Shown here: positions 30,623 through 37,879 of the stretch, piece by piece | Numbering within the stretch: the first letter of the stretch is position 1 | Layout: each line of letters begins with the position of its first letter | Origin: JAGLTN01 sp023135255 | GTDB lineage: Bacteria; Planctomycetota; Phycisphaerae; Sedimentisphaerales; Anaerobacaceae | Direction: 5' to 3' | DNA length: 37,879 bases | Assembly (NCBI GenBank): GCA_030639495.1 | Contig: DAOWCP010000010.1 | Span: 1-37,879, forward strand | Notes under the pieces: model-generated | The model's database searches: none | What the model was told of the DNA's origin: nothing | What the model saw: only the letters and a program-made list of their open reading frames with translations | Translations under genes and position numbers: made by a program

Positions 30623-31384
30623 ATGAGAAAAGCTTTTATAGCAGGTAACTGGAAGATGAATACTGACGCATCTGGTGGTGCGGCGTTGGCAAAAGGTATT
30701 GCTGAGGCAACTGACGGTATCGCGGGTGAGAGCGTTGATGTGGCGTTTTTTCCGCCTTTCGTTTATTTGCAGTCTGTAGTTTCAGCGGTTAGTTCTTCAA
30801 GTATTGGAATCGGCGGACAGGATATTTACTTTGAGGAAAAAGGTGCTTTTACAGGTGAGATATCCGCGGCGATGCTTAAAGATGTTGGCTGCGTTTATGC
30901 ACTTTGCGGGCATTCGGAGCGCAGGCATGTTATTGGTGAGAGCGATGAGCTTGTCAATAAGAAGGTTCTTGCATCTATTTCGGGTGGGCTTATGCCGATA
31001 CTTTGTGTTGGTGAGCTTATCGAAGAGCGTAAGGCAGAAAAGACTGAGGAAGTTGTCGAAAGGCAGGTTCGTGCGGGTTTGAAGGATGTTTCGGCTGAGA
31101 AGATGGCGGCTGTGACTGTTGCTTATGAGCCGGTATGGGCAATTGGGACTGGTTTGACGGCTACGCCTGACCAAGCACAGGAAGTTCATGCTTTCATCAG
31201 AAATCTTCTGGCTGATATGTATGATGCGAAGCTGGCAGAGGAAGTAAGAATCCAGTACGGCGGGTCAGCTAAGGCTGACAATGCGGCAGAGCTGATGGGG
31301 CAGAAAGATATCGATGGTCTGCTGGTCGGCGGAGCAAGCTTGAAAGTTGAGGACTTTGCTGCTATTATCAAGGCAGCAGTATAA
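30623..31384 (+). CDS. tpiA: Triosephosphate isomerase (TpiA)
   Basis: TpiA interconverts dihydroxyacetone phosphate and glyceraldehyde 3-phosphate. The 253-residue TIM barrel shows AGNWKMN (Asn9, Lys11), YALCGHSERR (His97), VAYEPVWAIGTG (Glu169) and QYGGSAKADNAAEL, then GLLVGGASL. All catalytic residues are present. GGAG precedes the ATG. It is followed by secG after 53 nt, a common pairing, and probably heads the tpiA-to-coaB run. Confidence 0.97.
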   Translation: MRKAFIAGNWKMNTDASGGAALAKGIAEATDGIAGESVDVAFFPPFVYLQSVVSAVSSSSIGIGGQDIYFEEKGAFTGEISAAMLKDVGCVYALCGHSERRHVIGESDELVNKKVLASISGGLMPILCVGELIEERKAEKTEEVVERQVRAGLKDVSAEKMAAVTVAYEPVWAIGTGLTATPDQAQEVHAFIRNLLADMYDAKLAEEVRIQYGGSAKADNAAELMGQKDIDGLLVGGASLKVEDFAAIIKAAV

Positions 31385-31437
31385 TTGTAGCCCTTATATG
31401 GGTTTAAAAAATTTGAATTGTTTTGTGGAGAACAAAC

Positions 31438-31809
31438 ATGACAGTTTTTCCGTTTTTGGCAGCAGTGCCTTTTTTGATGAAGATCGTAGCAGCGATATGG
31501 ATGCTTTGCTGCGTATTTCTGGTTTTGCTTGTTTTGATACAGAAGGGCAGAGGCGGCGGATTGAGCGCGACATTCGGCGGCGGCGGCGCCGGCGGAGTGC
31601 TTGGCTCTAAGACAGGTGACTTCCTGACGTGGGTTACTATTGCTTTGGTTGCTGTATTTCTGGTGCTTTCTGTAGTGATGGCGAAATTTTACAGACCTAC
31701 AGTCAGCGATCCCGGCGGAGCAGGGCAGGCAGTGCCGCAAACACAGCAGATGCCACAGGGTCAGCCTGTGCCACCGGCGATGCCTGGTGGTGACGCAGGG
31801 ACTAACTAA
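31438..31809 (+). CDS. secG: Preprotein translocase subunit SecG
   Basis: SecG is a small accessory subunit of the SecYEG channel. The 123-residue protein has two membrane helices (about 10-33 and 61-84) linked by the cytoplasmic loop LIQKGRGGGLSATFGGGGAGG, typical of SecG, then T-G-D-F-L-T-W before the second helix. The C-terminal tail is rich in Gln, Pro and Gly (from about residue 90), longer than in E. coli. The ATG at 31438 follows GTGGAG (31425-31430). It lies between tpiA and yicC. Confidence 0.9.
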   Translation: MTVFPFLAAVPFLMKIVAAIWMLCCVFLVLLVLIQKGRGGGLSATFGGGGAGGVLGSKTGDFLTWVTIALVAVFLVLSVVMAKFYRPTVSDPGGAGQAVPQTQQMPQGQPVPPAMPGGDAGTN

Positions 31810-31843
31810 TTGTTTTTAGTGATCTTTATTAAGGCGTATAGCG

Positions 31844-32728
31844 ATGATTAATAGTATGACTGGCTATGGCTATGCTGAAGGGCAGTTCGAGGAAATTGTT
31901 TATACTGTTGAGATCAAGGCTGTCAATAACCGTTATCTGAAATATAGAGTGAAGCTGCCTGATAACGTGGCTTTTCTTGAAGGGCCTATCGAGGCTTTGC
32001 TTAAGGAGAAGCTTTATCGAGGAACGGTTAACTGTGTCATAAACTATAAAAATGCGCCGGCGACGGTGTTGTTTGACCTGGATGAGGAAGGGTTGAAGAG
32101 CTATGTTGAGAAGCTTAACGCTATTTCGGCTTCGCTTGATAATTGCGGACAGGTGGATGTTGCTTCTTTGCTGACTTTGCCCGGGATTATTGTGCCTGTG
32201 ATGCCTGATGAAGAAACGAAAGAAAAACTGCGTAAGTTTGTATCGGAAATCGCATCTGAAGCGATCGATGAGCTTATTGAGATGAGACAGGTTGAGGGGC
32301 AATCATTGGTTGATGACCTTAAAGAGAACTGTAAAATAATAGCAGATGACCTTGAGCAGATAAGCAAGAAGATTGATATTGTATTGCAGCAGTATCATGA
32401 TAAATTGCAGAAGCGTGTCGAGGTTCTTTTGGCTAATGTTAAGCTTGAGCTTGATGAGCCTACGCTGGCAAGAGAGGTGGCGATTTTTGCTGAGAGGTCT
32501 GATATTTCAGAGGAATTGTCGAGGCTTGGATCGCATTTGAAACAGTTTGCTGAAAGCTGTGAAAAAGATGGCCAGGCCGGCAGGAGGCTTGATTTTATTA
32601 CGCAGGAAATGCTTCGTGAAGCTAATACGATCGCAAGTAAGGCGTGCGATACTGAGATCAGTCAGCTGGTGGTTGATATTAAGTGCAGAATCGACCGTAT
32701 TAAGGAACAGGTGCAGAACGTAGAGTAA
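31844..32728 (+). CDS. yicC: YicC-family endoribonuclease-like protein
   Basis: A 294-residue YicC/YloC-family protein. It begins MINSMTGYGYAEG, continues EIKAVNNRYLKYRVKLPD, and has the conserved C-terminal part RRLDFITQEMLREANTIASK with CRIDRIKEQVQNVE. Family members have been reported as RNases acting on RNA ends or sRNAs. The gene precedes gmk and rpoZ, as in many bacteria (yicC/yloC-gmk-rpoZ-coaBC order), with 7 nt to gmk. Confidence 0.94.
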   Translation: MINSMTGYGYAEGQFEEIVYTVEIKAVNNRYLKYRVKLPDNVAFLEGPIEALLKEKLYRGTVNCVINYKNAPATVLFDLDEEGLKSYVEKLNAISASLDNCGQVDVASLLTLPGIIVPVMPDEETKEKLRKFVSEIASEAIDELIEMRQVEGQSLVDDLKENCKIIADDLEQISKKIDIVLQQYHDKLQKRVEVLLANVKLELDEPTLAREVAIFAERSDISEELSRLGSHLKQFAESCEKDGQAGRRLDFITQEMLREANTIASKACDTEISQLVVDIKCRIDRIKEQVQNVE

Positions 32729-32735
32729 TGAAACT

Positions 32736-33311
32736 ATGAGCAGTAATCACGATGGTAAGATTATAATTGTCAGCGGACCAAGCGGGGTCGGTAAAAGTAC
32801 GATCTGCAGGGAAGTCGTTAACAGGCTTGATAATGTGTTCCTTAGTGTTTCTGCTACGACCAGGACTAAGTCTGAATCTGAGGTTGACGGCAAGGATTAC
32901 TGGTTTTTGACACGTGGTGAATTTGAAAAGCGAATCGAGGACGGGATGTTCCTTGAATATGCTGAGGTGTTCGGGAATCTTTATGGTACGCCTAAGGATA
33001 AGACTGATAAGGCGATTGAAGATGGTAAGAATGTTATTCTGGAGATTGATGTGCAGGGTGCGAGAAGGACTAAGCAGATATATCCCGATGCTGAGATGGT
33101 ATTTATTCTTGCTCCTACGCATAAAGATCTGGCTGAGCGGTTGAACGGCAGGGCCAGGGATGGAGAGAAAGTTGTTGAAGAAAGGCTGAGCGGCGCTAGT
33201 GCTGAGATCGCAGCGGCGTGGCAGTTTTATGAGCATATGGTAATTAATGACGATTTGCAGCAGGCAGTTAATGAAGTAATACAGATTATTCAAGGTAATA
33301 TTGGAGAATAA
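32736..33311 (+). CDS. gmk: Guanylate kinase (Gmk)
   Basis: Gmk phosphorylates GMP to GDP using ATP. The 191-residue protein has the P-loop GPSGVGKS (14-21), SVSATTRTKSESEVDGKDYWF (the GMP-binding loop), FLEYAEVFGNLYGTP and VILEIDVQGARR. This is the usual length and layout. It ends 3 nt before the rpoZ ATG. Confidence 0.96.
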   Translation: MSSNHDGKIIIVSGPSGVGKSTICREVVNRLDNVFLSVSATTRTKSESEVDGKDYWFLTRGEFEKRIEDGMFLEYAEVFGNLYGTPKDKTDKAIEDGKNVILEIDVQGARRTKQIYPDAEMVFILAPTHKDLAERLNGRARDGEKVVEERLSGASAEIAAAWQFYEHMVINDDLQQAVNEVIQIIQGNIGE

Positions 33312-33314
33312 AAA

Positions 33315-33533
33315 ATGATTGAAGCGCTCAAAGGTAATGAGATAATCAATAAAGTTGGAGGCAAGTTTAAGCTTACCGCTCTCATTCAGAGAAGGATGGC
33401 AGAGATGTTGCAGGGTAGTCGGCCTCTGATCGATGATGTGAAGGGCAAAACTATGCTCGAGATCGTAGTCGATGAGATTTTGCAGGATAAGATCGCTATC
33501 GAGTACAAAACAAACACTGATATTAATCTGTAA
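33315..33533 (+). CDS. rpoZ: RNA polymerase omega subunit (RpoZ)
   Basis: Omega helps assemble the RNA polymerase beta' subunit. The 72-residue protein has KVGGKFKLTALIQRRMAEML, matching the conserved N-terminal helix region (usual ...RFxLVxxAxxRAxxL), and KTMLEIVVDEILQDKIAIE, matching the following helix. The position between gmk and coaC supports the call. The sequence is divergent for the family. Confidence 0.88.
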   Translation: MIEALKGNEIINKVGGKFKLTALIQRRMAEMLQGSRPLIDDVKGKTMLEIVVDEILQDKIAIEYKTNTDINL

Positions 33534-33544
33534 CTGAGGTTTTT

Positions 33545-34099
33545 ATGTCGGCGGTTGCGCAGAAAAAAATATTGCTCGGCGTTACAGGCGGGATAGCTGC
33601 TTATAAGGCGGTCGATCTTGCGAGCAAGCTGACAGGTTGCGGCGCGGTAGTTAAGACTGTGATGACTGAGAGCGCGGGAAAATTAGTGGGGGCCAAGAGT
33701 TTTGAGGCGGTGACGGGCCAGGGTGTTTATACGAGCTTGTGGGAAGAGCCCGGCGGATTTGAGATAGGGCATATTTCCCTGGTTGACTGGGCGGATGTGG
33801 TTGTTATTGCACCGGCTACCGCCAATATTATTGGTAAGATCGCAGGTGGGATTTGTGATGATCTGTTGAGCACTGTTATTTGTGTTTGCTGGGGGAAACG
33901 GGTTTTGATTGCTCCGGCGATGAATGACAATATGTGGAGCAATCCGATAGTGCAGGGCAATGTTGAAAAATTAAAACAGCTTGGGTTTGCGATGGTTGGG
34001 CCTGAGAAGGGCAGATTGGCTTGTGGGACAGAGGGTCTCGGCAGGATGAGTGAGCCGAGCGATATTATTCGGGCTATCGAAGAACTGCTGAATAAATAA
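33545..34099 (+). CDS. coaC: Phosphopantothenoylcysteine decarboxylase (CoaC, separate gene)
   Basis: This FMN enzyme decarboxylates phosphopantothenoylcysteine in coenzyme A synthesis. The 184-residue protein has KKILLGVTGGIAAYK, EIGHISL (catalytic His76), ADVVVIAPATANIIGK, LIAPAMNDNMW (PxMNxxMW motif, Asn127) and GRLACGTEGLGRM (Cys160). In many bacteria it is fused to CoaB as CoaBC. Here the frame ends after the decarboxylase and the CoaB part is a separate gene 46 nt later. Confidence 0.94.
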   Translation: MSAVAQKKILLGVTGGIAAYKAVDLASKLTGCGAVVKTVMTESAGKLVGAKSFEAVTGQGVYTSLWEEPGGFEIGHISLVDWADVVVIAPATANIIGKIAGGICDDLLSTVICVCWGKRVLIAPAMNDNMWSNPIVQGNVEKLKQLGFAMVGPEKGRLACGTEGLGRMSEPSDIIRAIEELLNK

Positions 34100-34145
34100 A
34101 TCAGCAGTTTCTAAAAACAACAGCAATTCAGCGGGAAACTTCAAA

Positions 34146-34763
34146 ATGAAATTTCTGATAACAGCAGGGGGTACGCGGGAAAGGATAGACCCTGTTCGTT
34201 TTATTTCTAATGCCAGCAGCGGTAAGATGGGCTATGCGCTTGCTGAGGCTGCGATAGGTGCGGGGCATGAGATTGTTTTGATAACGGCTGCGAAAGGGTT
34301 GAAAGCGATTGAAGGAGCGAGGGTTGTTAATGTTGAATCTGCGGGGGAGATGTTTGAAGCGGTTAAGAAGGAATTTGGGGAGTGTGATTGTTTGGTGATG
34401 GCGGCGGCAGTTAGTGATTATACGCCTTGCTCGCCAGCGAAGAATAAAATTAAAAAGAGCGATGACTCGATAGTTATTGTTTTAAAGGCTACTGAGGATA
34501 TTTTGAAGTGGGCGGGGGAGCATAAGAAAAAGGAACAGCTTGTTGTCGGGTTTGCTTTGGAAGATAAGGATGTTCGCAGTCGGGCCCAGGGCAAGCTTGA
34601 ATCGAAAAAACTTGATATGATCGTTGCGAATACGCCGGCAGCTATCGGGGCGGAAGAATCATGCGTTGAGATAAAAACGCCAACGGGGCAATGGCAAAGT
34701 TTGCCGAGAGCATCTAAAACAGTTACTGCGAGAAAGATTATTAAAGCAATTGAACAGCTTTAG
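34146..34763 (+). CDS. coaB: Phosphopantothenate--cysteine ligase (CoaB, separate gene)
   Basis: CoaB joins phosphopantothenate to cysteine, the step before CoaC. The 205-residue protein has LITAGGTRERIDPVRFISN then SSGKMGYALAEAA, VMAAAVSDYTP, NKIKKSDD and VVGFALED, which are the CoaB-domain motifs. It has its own ATG (34146) and upstream GGGAAAC. The gap from coaC (34100-34145) shows neither a continuing frame nor a simple frameshift. It converges with the next gene by a 4-nt overlap at the stop codons. Confidence 0.93.
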   Translation: MKFLITAGGTRERIDPVRFISNASSGKMGYALAEAAIGAGHEIVLITAAKGLKAIEGARVVNVESAGEMFEAVKKEFGECDCLVMAAAVSDYTPCSPAKNKIKKSDDSIVIVLKATEDILKWAGEHKKKEQLVVGFALEDKDVRSRAQGKLESKKLDMIVANTPAAIGAEESCVEIKTPTGQWQSLPRASKTVTARKIIKAIEQL

Positions 34764-35029
34764 CTTTTTTCAGCGTCGATCAATTTTTTGTTTTTCAAAT
34801 ACAGCATTATGTCAATGAAGACCATTATTGCGTTTGCGATATAGAGATAGATTATATGGTCCATGCTGAACAATAGCTTATGTGCCGTTCCTGAGATATA
34901 ACCAATCATTACTACAATCAGAAACGGCAGAGATTTTCCTGCGATGGATCTTGATTTCCATGACCTGTAAATCGAAAAAGGCCAAGCAACTCCAAAACAG
35001 ATCAGCATTATTGCTTCAAATATACTCAT
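34760..35029 (-). CDS. Small three-helix membrane protein, PQ-loop/SemiSWEET-like
   Basis: An 89-residue protein with three hydrophobic segments (about 5-20, 35-50 and 59-78). The first part reads CFGVAWPFSIYRSWKSRSIAGKS, in which WPFSI followed by basic and Ser residues is reminiscent of the PQ-loop half-transporters (SemiSWEET). It could instead belong to a separate family of small membrane proteins. It is the last gene of the leftward purB-pyrE unit, 4 nt after pyrE. Function unknown. Confidence 0.68.
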   Translation of the reverse strand: MSIFEAIMLICFGVAWPFSIYRSWKSRSIAGKSLPFLIVVMIGYISGTAHKLLFSMDHIIYLYIANAIMVFIDIMLYLKNKKLIDAEKS

Positions 35030-35033
35030 GGTG

Positions 35034-35558
35034 TTAGTCTTTTATACCCAGGTCTTCTTTTGTCAGGAGGCTGTCGAATTTGTAACCGGCCTCAGTAACG
35101 TTTTCTCGTGCGCCTTGCTTGCGGTCTATTGTGCAGACTATTTCTTTTACTGATGCTCCGGCTTCGGTGATTATTTTTGCTGCTTCGATCACCTGACCAC
35201 CTGTGGTTGCGATATCTTCAACGAGCAGGACGACGTTGCCTTTTTTAAGTATACCTTCGACCATTTTGCTTGTGCCGTAACCTTTTTTGCTGTTTCGAAC
35301 GATGATCCAGTTTTTGCCGGACTGGAGGGCAGTTGCAGCAGCTAATGCAACACCGCCGAGCTCTGCGCCGGCTATTAAAGTAACATCATCGGTAACATGT
35401 TTTGCGAATTCTTCGCCAAGGGCTTTTAAGATATCCGGGCATGTTTCGAAGAGATACTTGTCCATATAATATTTGCTTTTTTTGCCGCTTCTCAGTGTGA
35501 AATCACCTTCGAGGTAAGAAGTTTCTTTTATTCTTTTTATGAGTTCTTCTCTTGTCAC
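35034..35558 (-). CDS. pyrE: Orotate phosphoribosyltransferase (PyrE)
   Basis: PyrE makes orotidine 5'-phosphate from orotate and PRPP. The 174-residue protein has DFTLRSGKKSKYYMDKY near the N-terminus, AGAELGGVALAAATAL and the PRPP-binding motif VLLVEDIATTGGQV, followed by CTIDRKQGAREN. It is the short form typical of many bacteria. It begins 11 nt after purB, so pyrimidine and purine genes share the unit. Confidence 0.93.
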   Translation of the reverse strand: MTREELIKRIKETSYLEGDFTLRSGKKSKYYMDKYLFETCPDILKALGEEFAKHVTDDVTLIAGAELGGVALAAATALQSGKNWIIVRNSKKGYGTSKMVEGILKKGNVVLLVEDIATTGGQVIEAAKIITEAGASVKEIVCTIDRKQGARENVTEAGYKFDSLLTKEDLGIKD

Positions 35559-35569
35559 TTTATTTTCCT

Positions 35570-37003
35570 TTATACATTTAGTTCAACTTTTCTATTTAAC
35601 TGTTTGCGGTATTTTCTGCGCAATGGTGTTACGTTTTCTTTTATGAATTCATCTACCTGTTGTGGTGCCCGGCCTGTATAGCTTTTTGGGTTCATCACGG
35701 ATTTGAAATCAACTTTGCTGAAAGCTTTATTTGCTTTTAGTCTGTCGATGAGGTCATTTTTTTTGCCGAGCTGTTTCACCTGAGCGGCAGCTTCGTGTGA
35801 GTGTATTCTGATCTCTTCGTGGAGCTGTTGACGGTTGCCGCCTGCTTTTACTGCTGCCATCAGGATATTTTCAGTGGCCATGAAAGGCAGTTCTGCGTTT
35901 ACTCTTGCAGCGATGACTTTTGGATATACAACGAGTCCGTCGAGTACATTTGTTAATATTTCGAGTATTCCGTCTACAGCGAGGAATGCTTCAGGGATGA
36001 CTATTCTTCTGTTTGCGGAATCGTCGAGGGTTCTTTCAAACCATTGCTCAGATGCTGTCATTGCTGGGCTTGAAGCGAGCGAGAGTACGAATCTGCTAAG
36101 TGCGGTAACTCTTTCTGATTTCATAGGGTTTCTTTTGTATGCCATTGCGGATGAGCCTATCTGGTTTTTGCCGAAGGGCTCTTCTATTTCTTTGAGGTTT
36201 GCGAGCAGTCTGAGGTCGTTGCAAAGTTTGTGCGCTGATTGTGCGATTAGTGCGAGTGAGTTTACTACCATGGTGTCAATTTTTCTCTGGTAAGTCTGAC
36301 CTGTGACTGCACATGTTTTTTTGAAGCCGAAAGCTTTTGTGACTGCGGCGTCGAGTTTTTTAACTTTAGAGTGACTGCCTTCAAAGAGTTCGAAGAAAGA
36401 TGCCTGTGTTCCGGTTGTGCCTTTGACACCTCTGAAAGGCAGGTTTTCGAGTCTGTTTTCTACTTCGCGCAAGTCCATAACGAATTCATAGCACCATAGA
36501 GTTGCTCTTTTGCCGACGGTTGTGAGTTGGGCAGGTTGATAGTGAGTGAATCCTAATGTCGGCAGAGATTTTTGTTTTTTTGCAAATTTTGCGAGCAGGT
36601 CAATGACGACTGCTACTTTTGTGGCTATTAGCTGGAGAGCTTCCCTCATGATGATAAGATCGGCATTGTCGCCTACGTAACAGCTTGTTGCACCGAGGTG
36701 AATTATCGGCGCTGCTTTTGGAGCGGCGTCTGCGAATGTGTGGATATGAGCCATTACATCGTGTCTGAATTTTTTCTCATAGCTGGCAGCTTTTTTGTAA
36801 TCGATATCATCAAGGTTCTTTTGCATTTCGTTTATCTGGGTTTGTTTTATGTCGAGTCCCAGAGTTTTTTCTGCTTTTGCCAGTTCGAGCCAAAGCCTTC
36901 TCCACGTGGAGAATTTTTTGTCTGGGCCGAAGATCTCCGACATTTCGACGGAGGCGTTTCTTTCTACTAACGGGCTTGCGTAAAGACTTTTATTCTTTGC
37001 CAT
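35570..37003 (-). CDS. purB: Adenylosuccinate lyase (PurB)
   Basis: PurB cleaves adenylosuccinate to AMP and fumarate, and SAICAR to AICAR. The 477-residue protein of the fumarase/aspartase superfamily has IHLGATSCYVGDNADL, TLGFTHYQPAQLTTVGKR (catalytic His region), GVKGTTGTQASF and the flexible signature loop GSSAMAYKRNPMKSE. The C-terminal half continues REEIRIHSHEAA and a Lys/Arg-rich tail. The ATG at 37003 lies 14 nt inside the end of the upstream aldo/keto reductase gene. Its pathway partner PurA is at 16356-17630. Confidence 0.95.
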   Translation of the reverse strand: MAKNKSLYASPLVERNASVEMSEIFGPDKKFSTWRRLWLELAKAEKTLGLDIKQTQINEMQKNLDDIDYKKAASYEKKFRHDVMAHIHTFADAAPKAAPIIHLGATSCYVGDNADLIIMREALQLIATKVAVVIDLLAKFAKKQKSLPTLGFTHYQPAQLTTVGKRATLWCYEFVMDLREVENRLENLPFRGVKGTTGTQASFFELFEGSHSKVKKLDAAVTKAFGFKKTCAVTGQTYQRKIDTMVVNSLALIAQSAHKLCNDLRLLANLKEIEEPFGKNQIGSSAMAYKRNPMKSERVTALSRFVLSLASSPAMTASEQWFERTLDDSANRRIVIPEAFLAVDGILEILTNVLDGLVVYPKVIAARVNAELPFMATENILMAAVKAGGNRQQLHEEIRIHSHEAAAQVKQLGKKNDLIDRLKANKAFSKVDFKSVMNPKSYTGRAPQQVDEFIKENVTPLRRKYRKQLNRKVELNV

Positions 37004-37879
37004 AGTTTAATTTATCCTGTCTTTGTTTTAACAGTGTTTGGATTTTGTTTATATCTTCGCTGCTTAGCTCGATGTCGGAGGCTTTTGCTGTTTCTGTTAT
37101 CTGGTCCGGGTTTCTTGCGCCTACTATATCGGCGGTAACGATGTTTGACCTCAGGGTCCAGCTTATCGCAAGTTGAGCTAATGTTATATTGTTTTTTTCA
37201 GCTATTGGTTTTAAATTTTCGACTAATTCCATAGTGGTAGAGAAAGGCAGGTCATTGAAGTCGTGGTGTTTTAATCTGTGGTCGTCTGGGGCGAGTTTTT
37301 TTAATCTTTCATAGTTGAATTTTCCGGTGAGCAGACCTCTCTGCATTGGGCTGTAGACAATGACACCAATATTGTTTTGTTTGCAATAGTCAGCCAGGTT
37401 GCCTTCGAAGGTTCTTTTCAGCATGCTGTATGGTGGCTGAAGTGAAGCAACGGTGTGAATGTTGCGGATTCTTTTTAGCTGGTCGGTTGTGCAGTTCGAT
37501 ATGCCGATGTGCCTTACTTTTCCCTGTTTGACGAGTTTTGCCATTGCCTCGAAGGCCTCTTCTATCTGGTTGTCCGGGATTGGCCAGTGCATCTGGTACA
37601 GGTCTATTGTTTCGATGCCGAGCCTTTTCAGGCTGTCGTTGCATTCTTTTGTGATGTTGTCGGCGTCGAGGCATTCGGTTTTTTCTCTTTTTTCGTTCCA
37701 AAGCAGGCCGCACTTGGTTGCTATGAGTGGTTTGGCAGAGGTTTGCTTTAATGCATTACCGACGAGTTCTTCGCTATGGCCACAGCCGTAGATGGGTGCG
37801 GTATCTATCCAATTTATGCCCATATCGAGAGCTTTGAGGATAGATGCAACAGCCTGGCAGTCGTCCTGCGGCCCCCAGC
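36990..37879 (-). CDS. Aldo/keto reductase (5' end cut by window edge)
   Basis: An NADPH-dependent aldo/keto reductase, partial at its N-terminus: the frame remains open to the window edge. The edge-proximal part reads WGPQDDCQAVASILKALDMG, then INWIDTAPIYGCGHSEELVG (catalytic Asp and Tyr), LIATKCG (Lys) and LYQMHWP (His), giving the full catalytic tetrad. SPMQRGLLTGKF and GARNPDQI are typical NADP-binding elements. The Met at 37823 is internal, not the start. The substrate cannot be deduced. The gene overlaps purB by 14 nt. Confidence 0.9.
   Translation of the reverse strand, partial: WGPQDDCQAVASILKALDMGINWIDTAPIYGCGHSEELVGNALKQTSAKPLIATKCGLLWNEKREKTECLDADNITKECNDSLKRLGIETIDLYQMHWPIPDNQIEEAFEAMAKLVKQGKVRHIGISNCTTDQLKRIRNIHTVASLQPPYSMLKRTFEGNLADYCKQNNIGVIVYSPMQRGLLTGKFNYERLKKLAPDDHRLKHHDFNDLPFSTTMELVENLKPIAEKNNITLAQLAISWTLRSNIVTADIVGARNPDQITETAKASDIELSSEDINKIQTLLKQRQDKLNYGKE

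Noticed and set aside
31391..31412. Hairpin-like sequence followed by an A-run between tpiA and secG
   Set aside because: The stem is only 3 strong pairs plus a wobble and an A.T, and no T-run follows; it is not a credible terminator.
34100..34145. Frameshift joining coaC and coaB
   Set aside because: The coaC stop is followed by a gap with its own spacing and coaB has its own ATG; neither frame continues across the gap.
1..37879. CRISPR array, tRNA, rRNA, insertion sequence or prophage genes
   Set aside because: I looked for evenly spaced short repeats, clover-leaf-like segments, transposase motifs and phage genes and saw none; a tRNA scan would be the decisive check.

Overview
The window looks like chromosomal DNA of a bacterium with moderate GC content, tightly packed with housekeeping genes. 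It is most consistent with the Planctomycetota, perhaps a low-GC Phycisphaerae (Sedimentisphaerales-like) lineage. This placement is an inference from gene content, gene order and protein character (PhoH / membrane HD protein / YbeY / CBS protein / RecO order, separate CoaC and CoaB, a wall-gene cluster that ends at an FtsQ-like gene, family-less lipoproteins). No rRNA or other marker is present to prove it. I found no tRNA, rRNA, CRISPR array, transposase or phage gene.

Layout. 1-416: non-coding, with two copies of a ~100-bp structured repeat. 417-4575 (+): murC-murB-ddl-ftsQ-like, then an AT-rich membrane-protein gene (4595-5395). 5454-7959 (-): ilvD followed by two small Cys-rich YkgJ-type genes. 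8130-10226 (+): two lipoprotein genes. 10257-14928 (+): HIT hydrolase, dGTPase-like HD protein, pgpA, and a large kinase-like/polytopic membrane fusion. 15014-16247 (+): two uncharacterised genes. 16356-17630 (+): purA. 17649-17751: third copy of the repeat. 17773-24459 (+): uppS-cdsA-phoH-membrane HD protein-ybeY-CBS/CorC-like protein-recO. 24461-30305 (-): hisC-hisB-ispF-cysS-ruvC-ruvA-ruvB, read leftwards from hisC. 30306-30622: G-run-rich intergenic region. 30623-34763 (+): tpiA-secG-yicC-gmk-rpoZ-coaC-coaB. 34760-37879 (-): aldo/keto reductase (cut by the window edge), purB, pyrE and a small three-helix membrane protein.

How the genes work together. MurC, MurB and Ddl make peptidoglycan precursors, and UppS makes the undecaprenyl carrier that those precursors need. 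CdsA and PgpA belong to phospholipid synthesis. PurA, PurB, Gmk, PyrE and the dGTPase handle nucleotides. RuvABC and RecO serve recombination. IspF supplies isoprenoid precursors, and CoaC/CoaB make coenzyme A.

The most notable non-gene signal is the ~103-bp repeat. Two copies lie in front of murC and one in front of uppS, all in the same orientation as the gene. The copies share a 21-nt invariant core and helices that can form an a-b-a'-b' (pseudoknot-like) arrangement, kept by G.U-compatible changes. It could be a cis-regulatory RNA or DNA element for wall/lipid-carrier genes, or a MITE-like dispersed repeat. The most notable protein is the 832-residue kinase-like/membrane fusion at 12430-14928.
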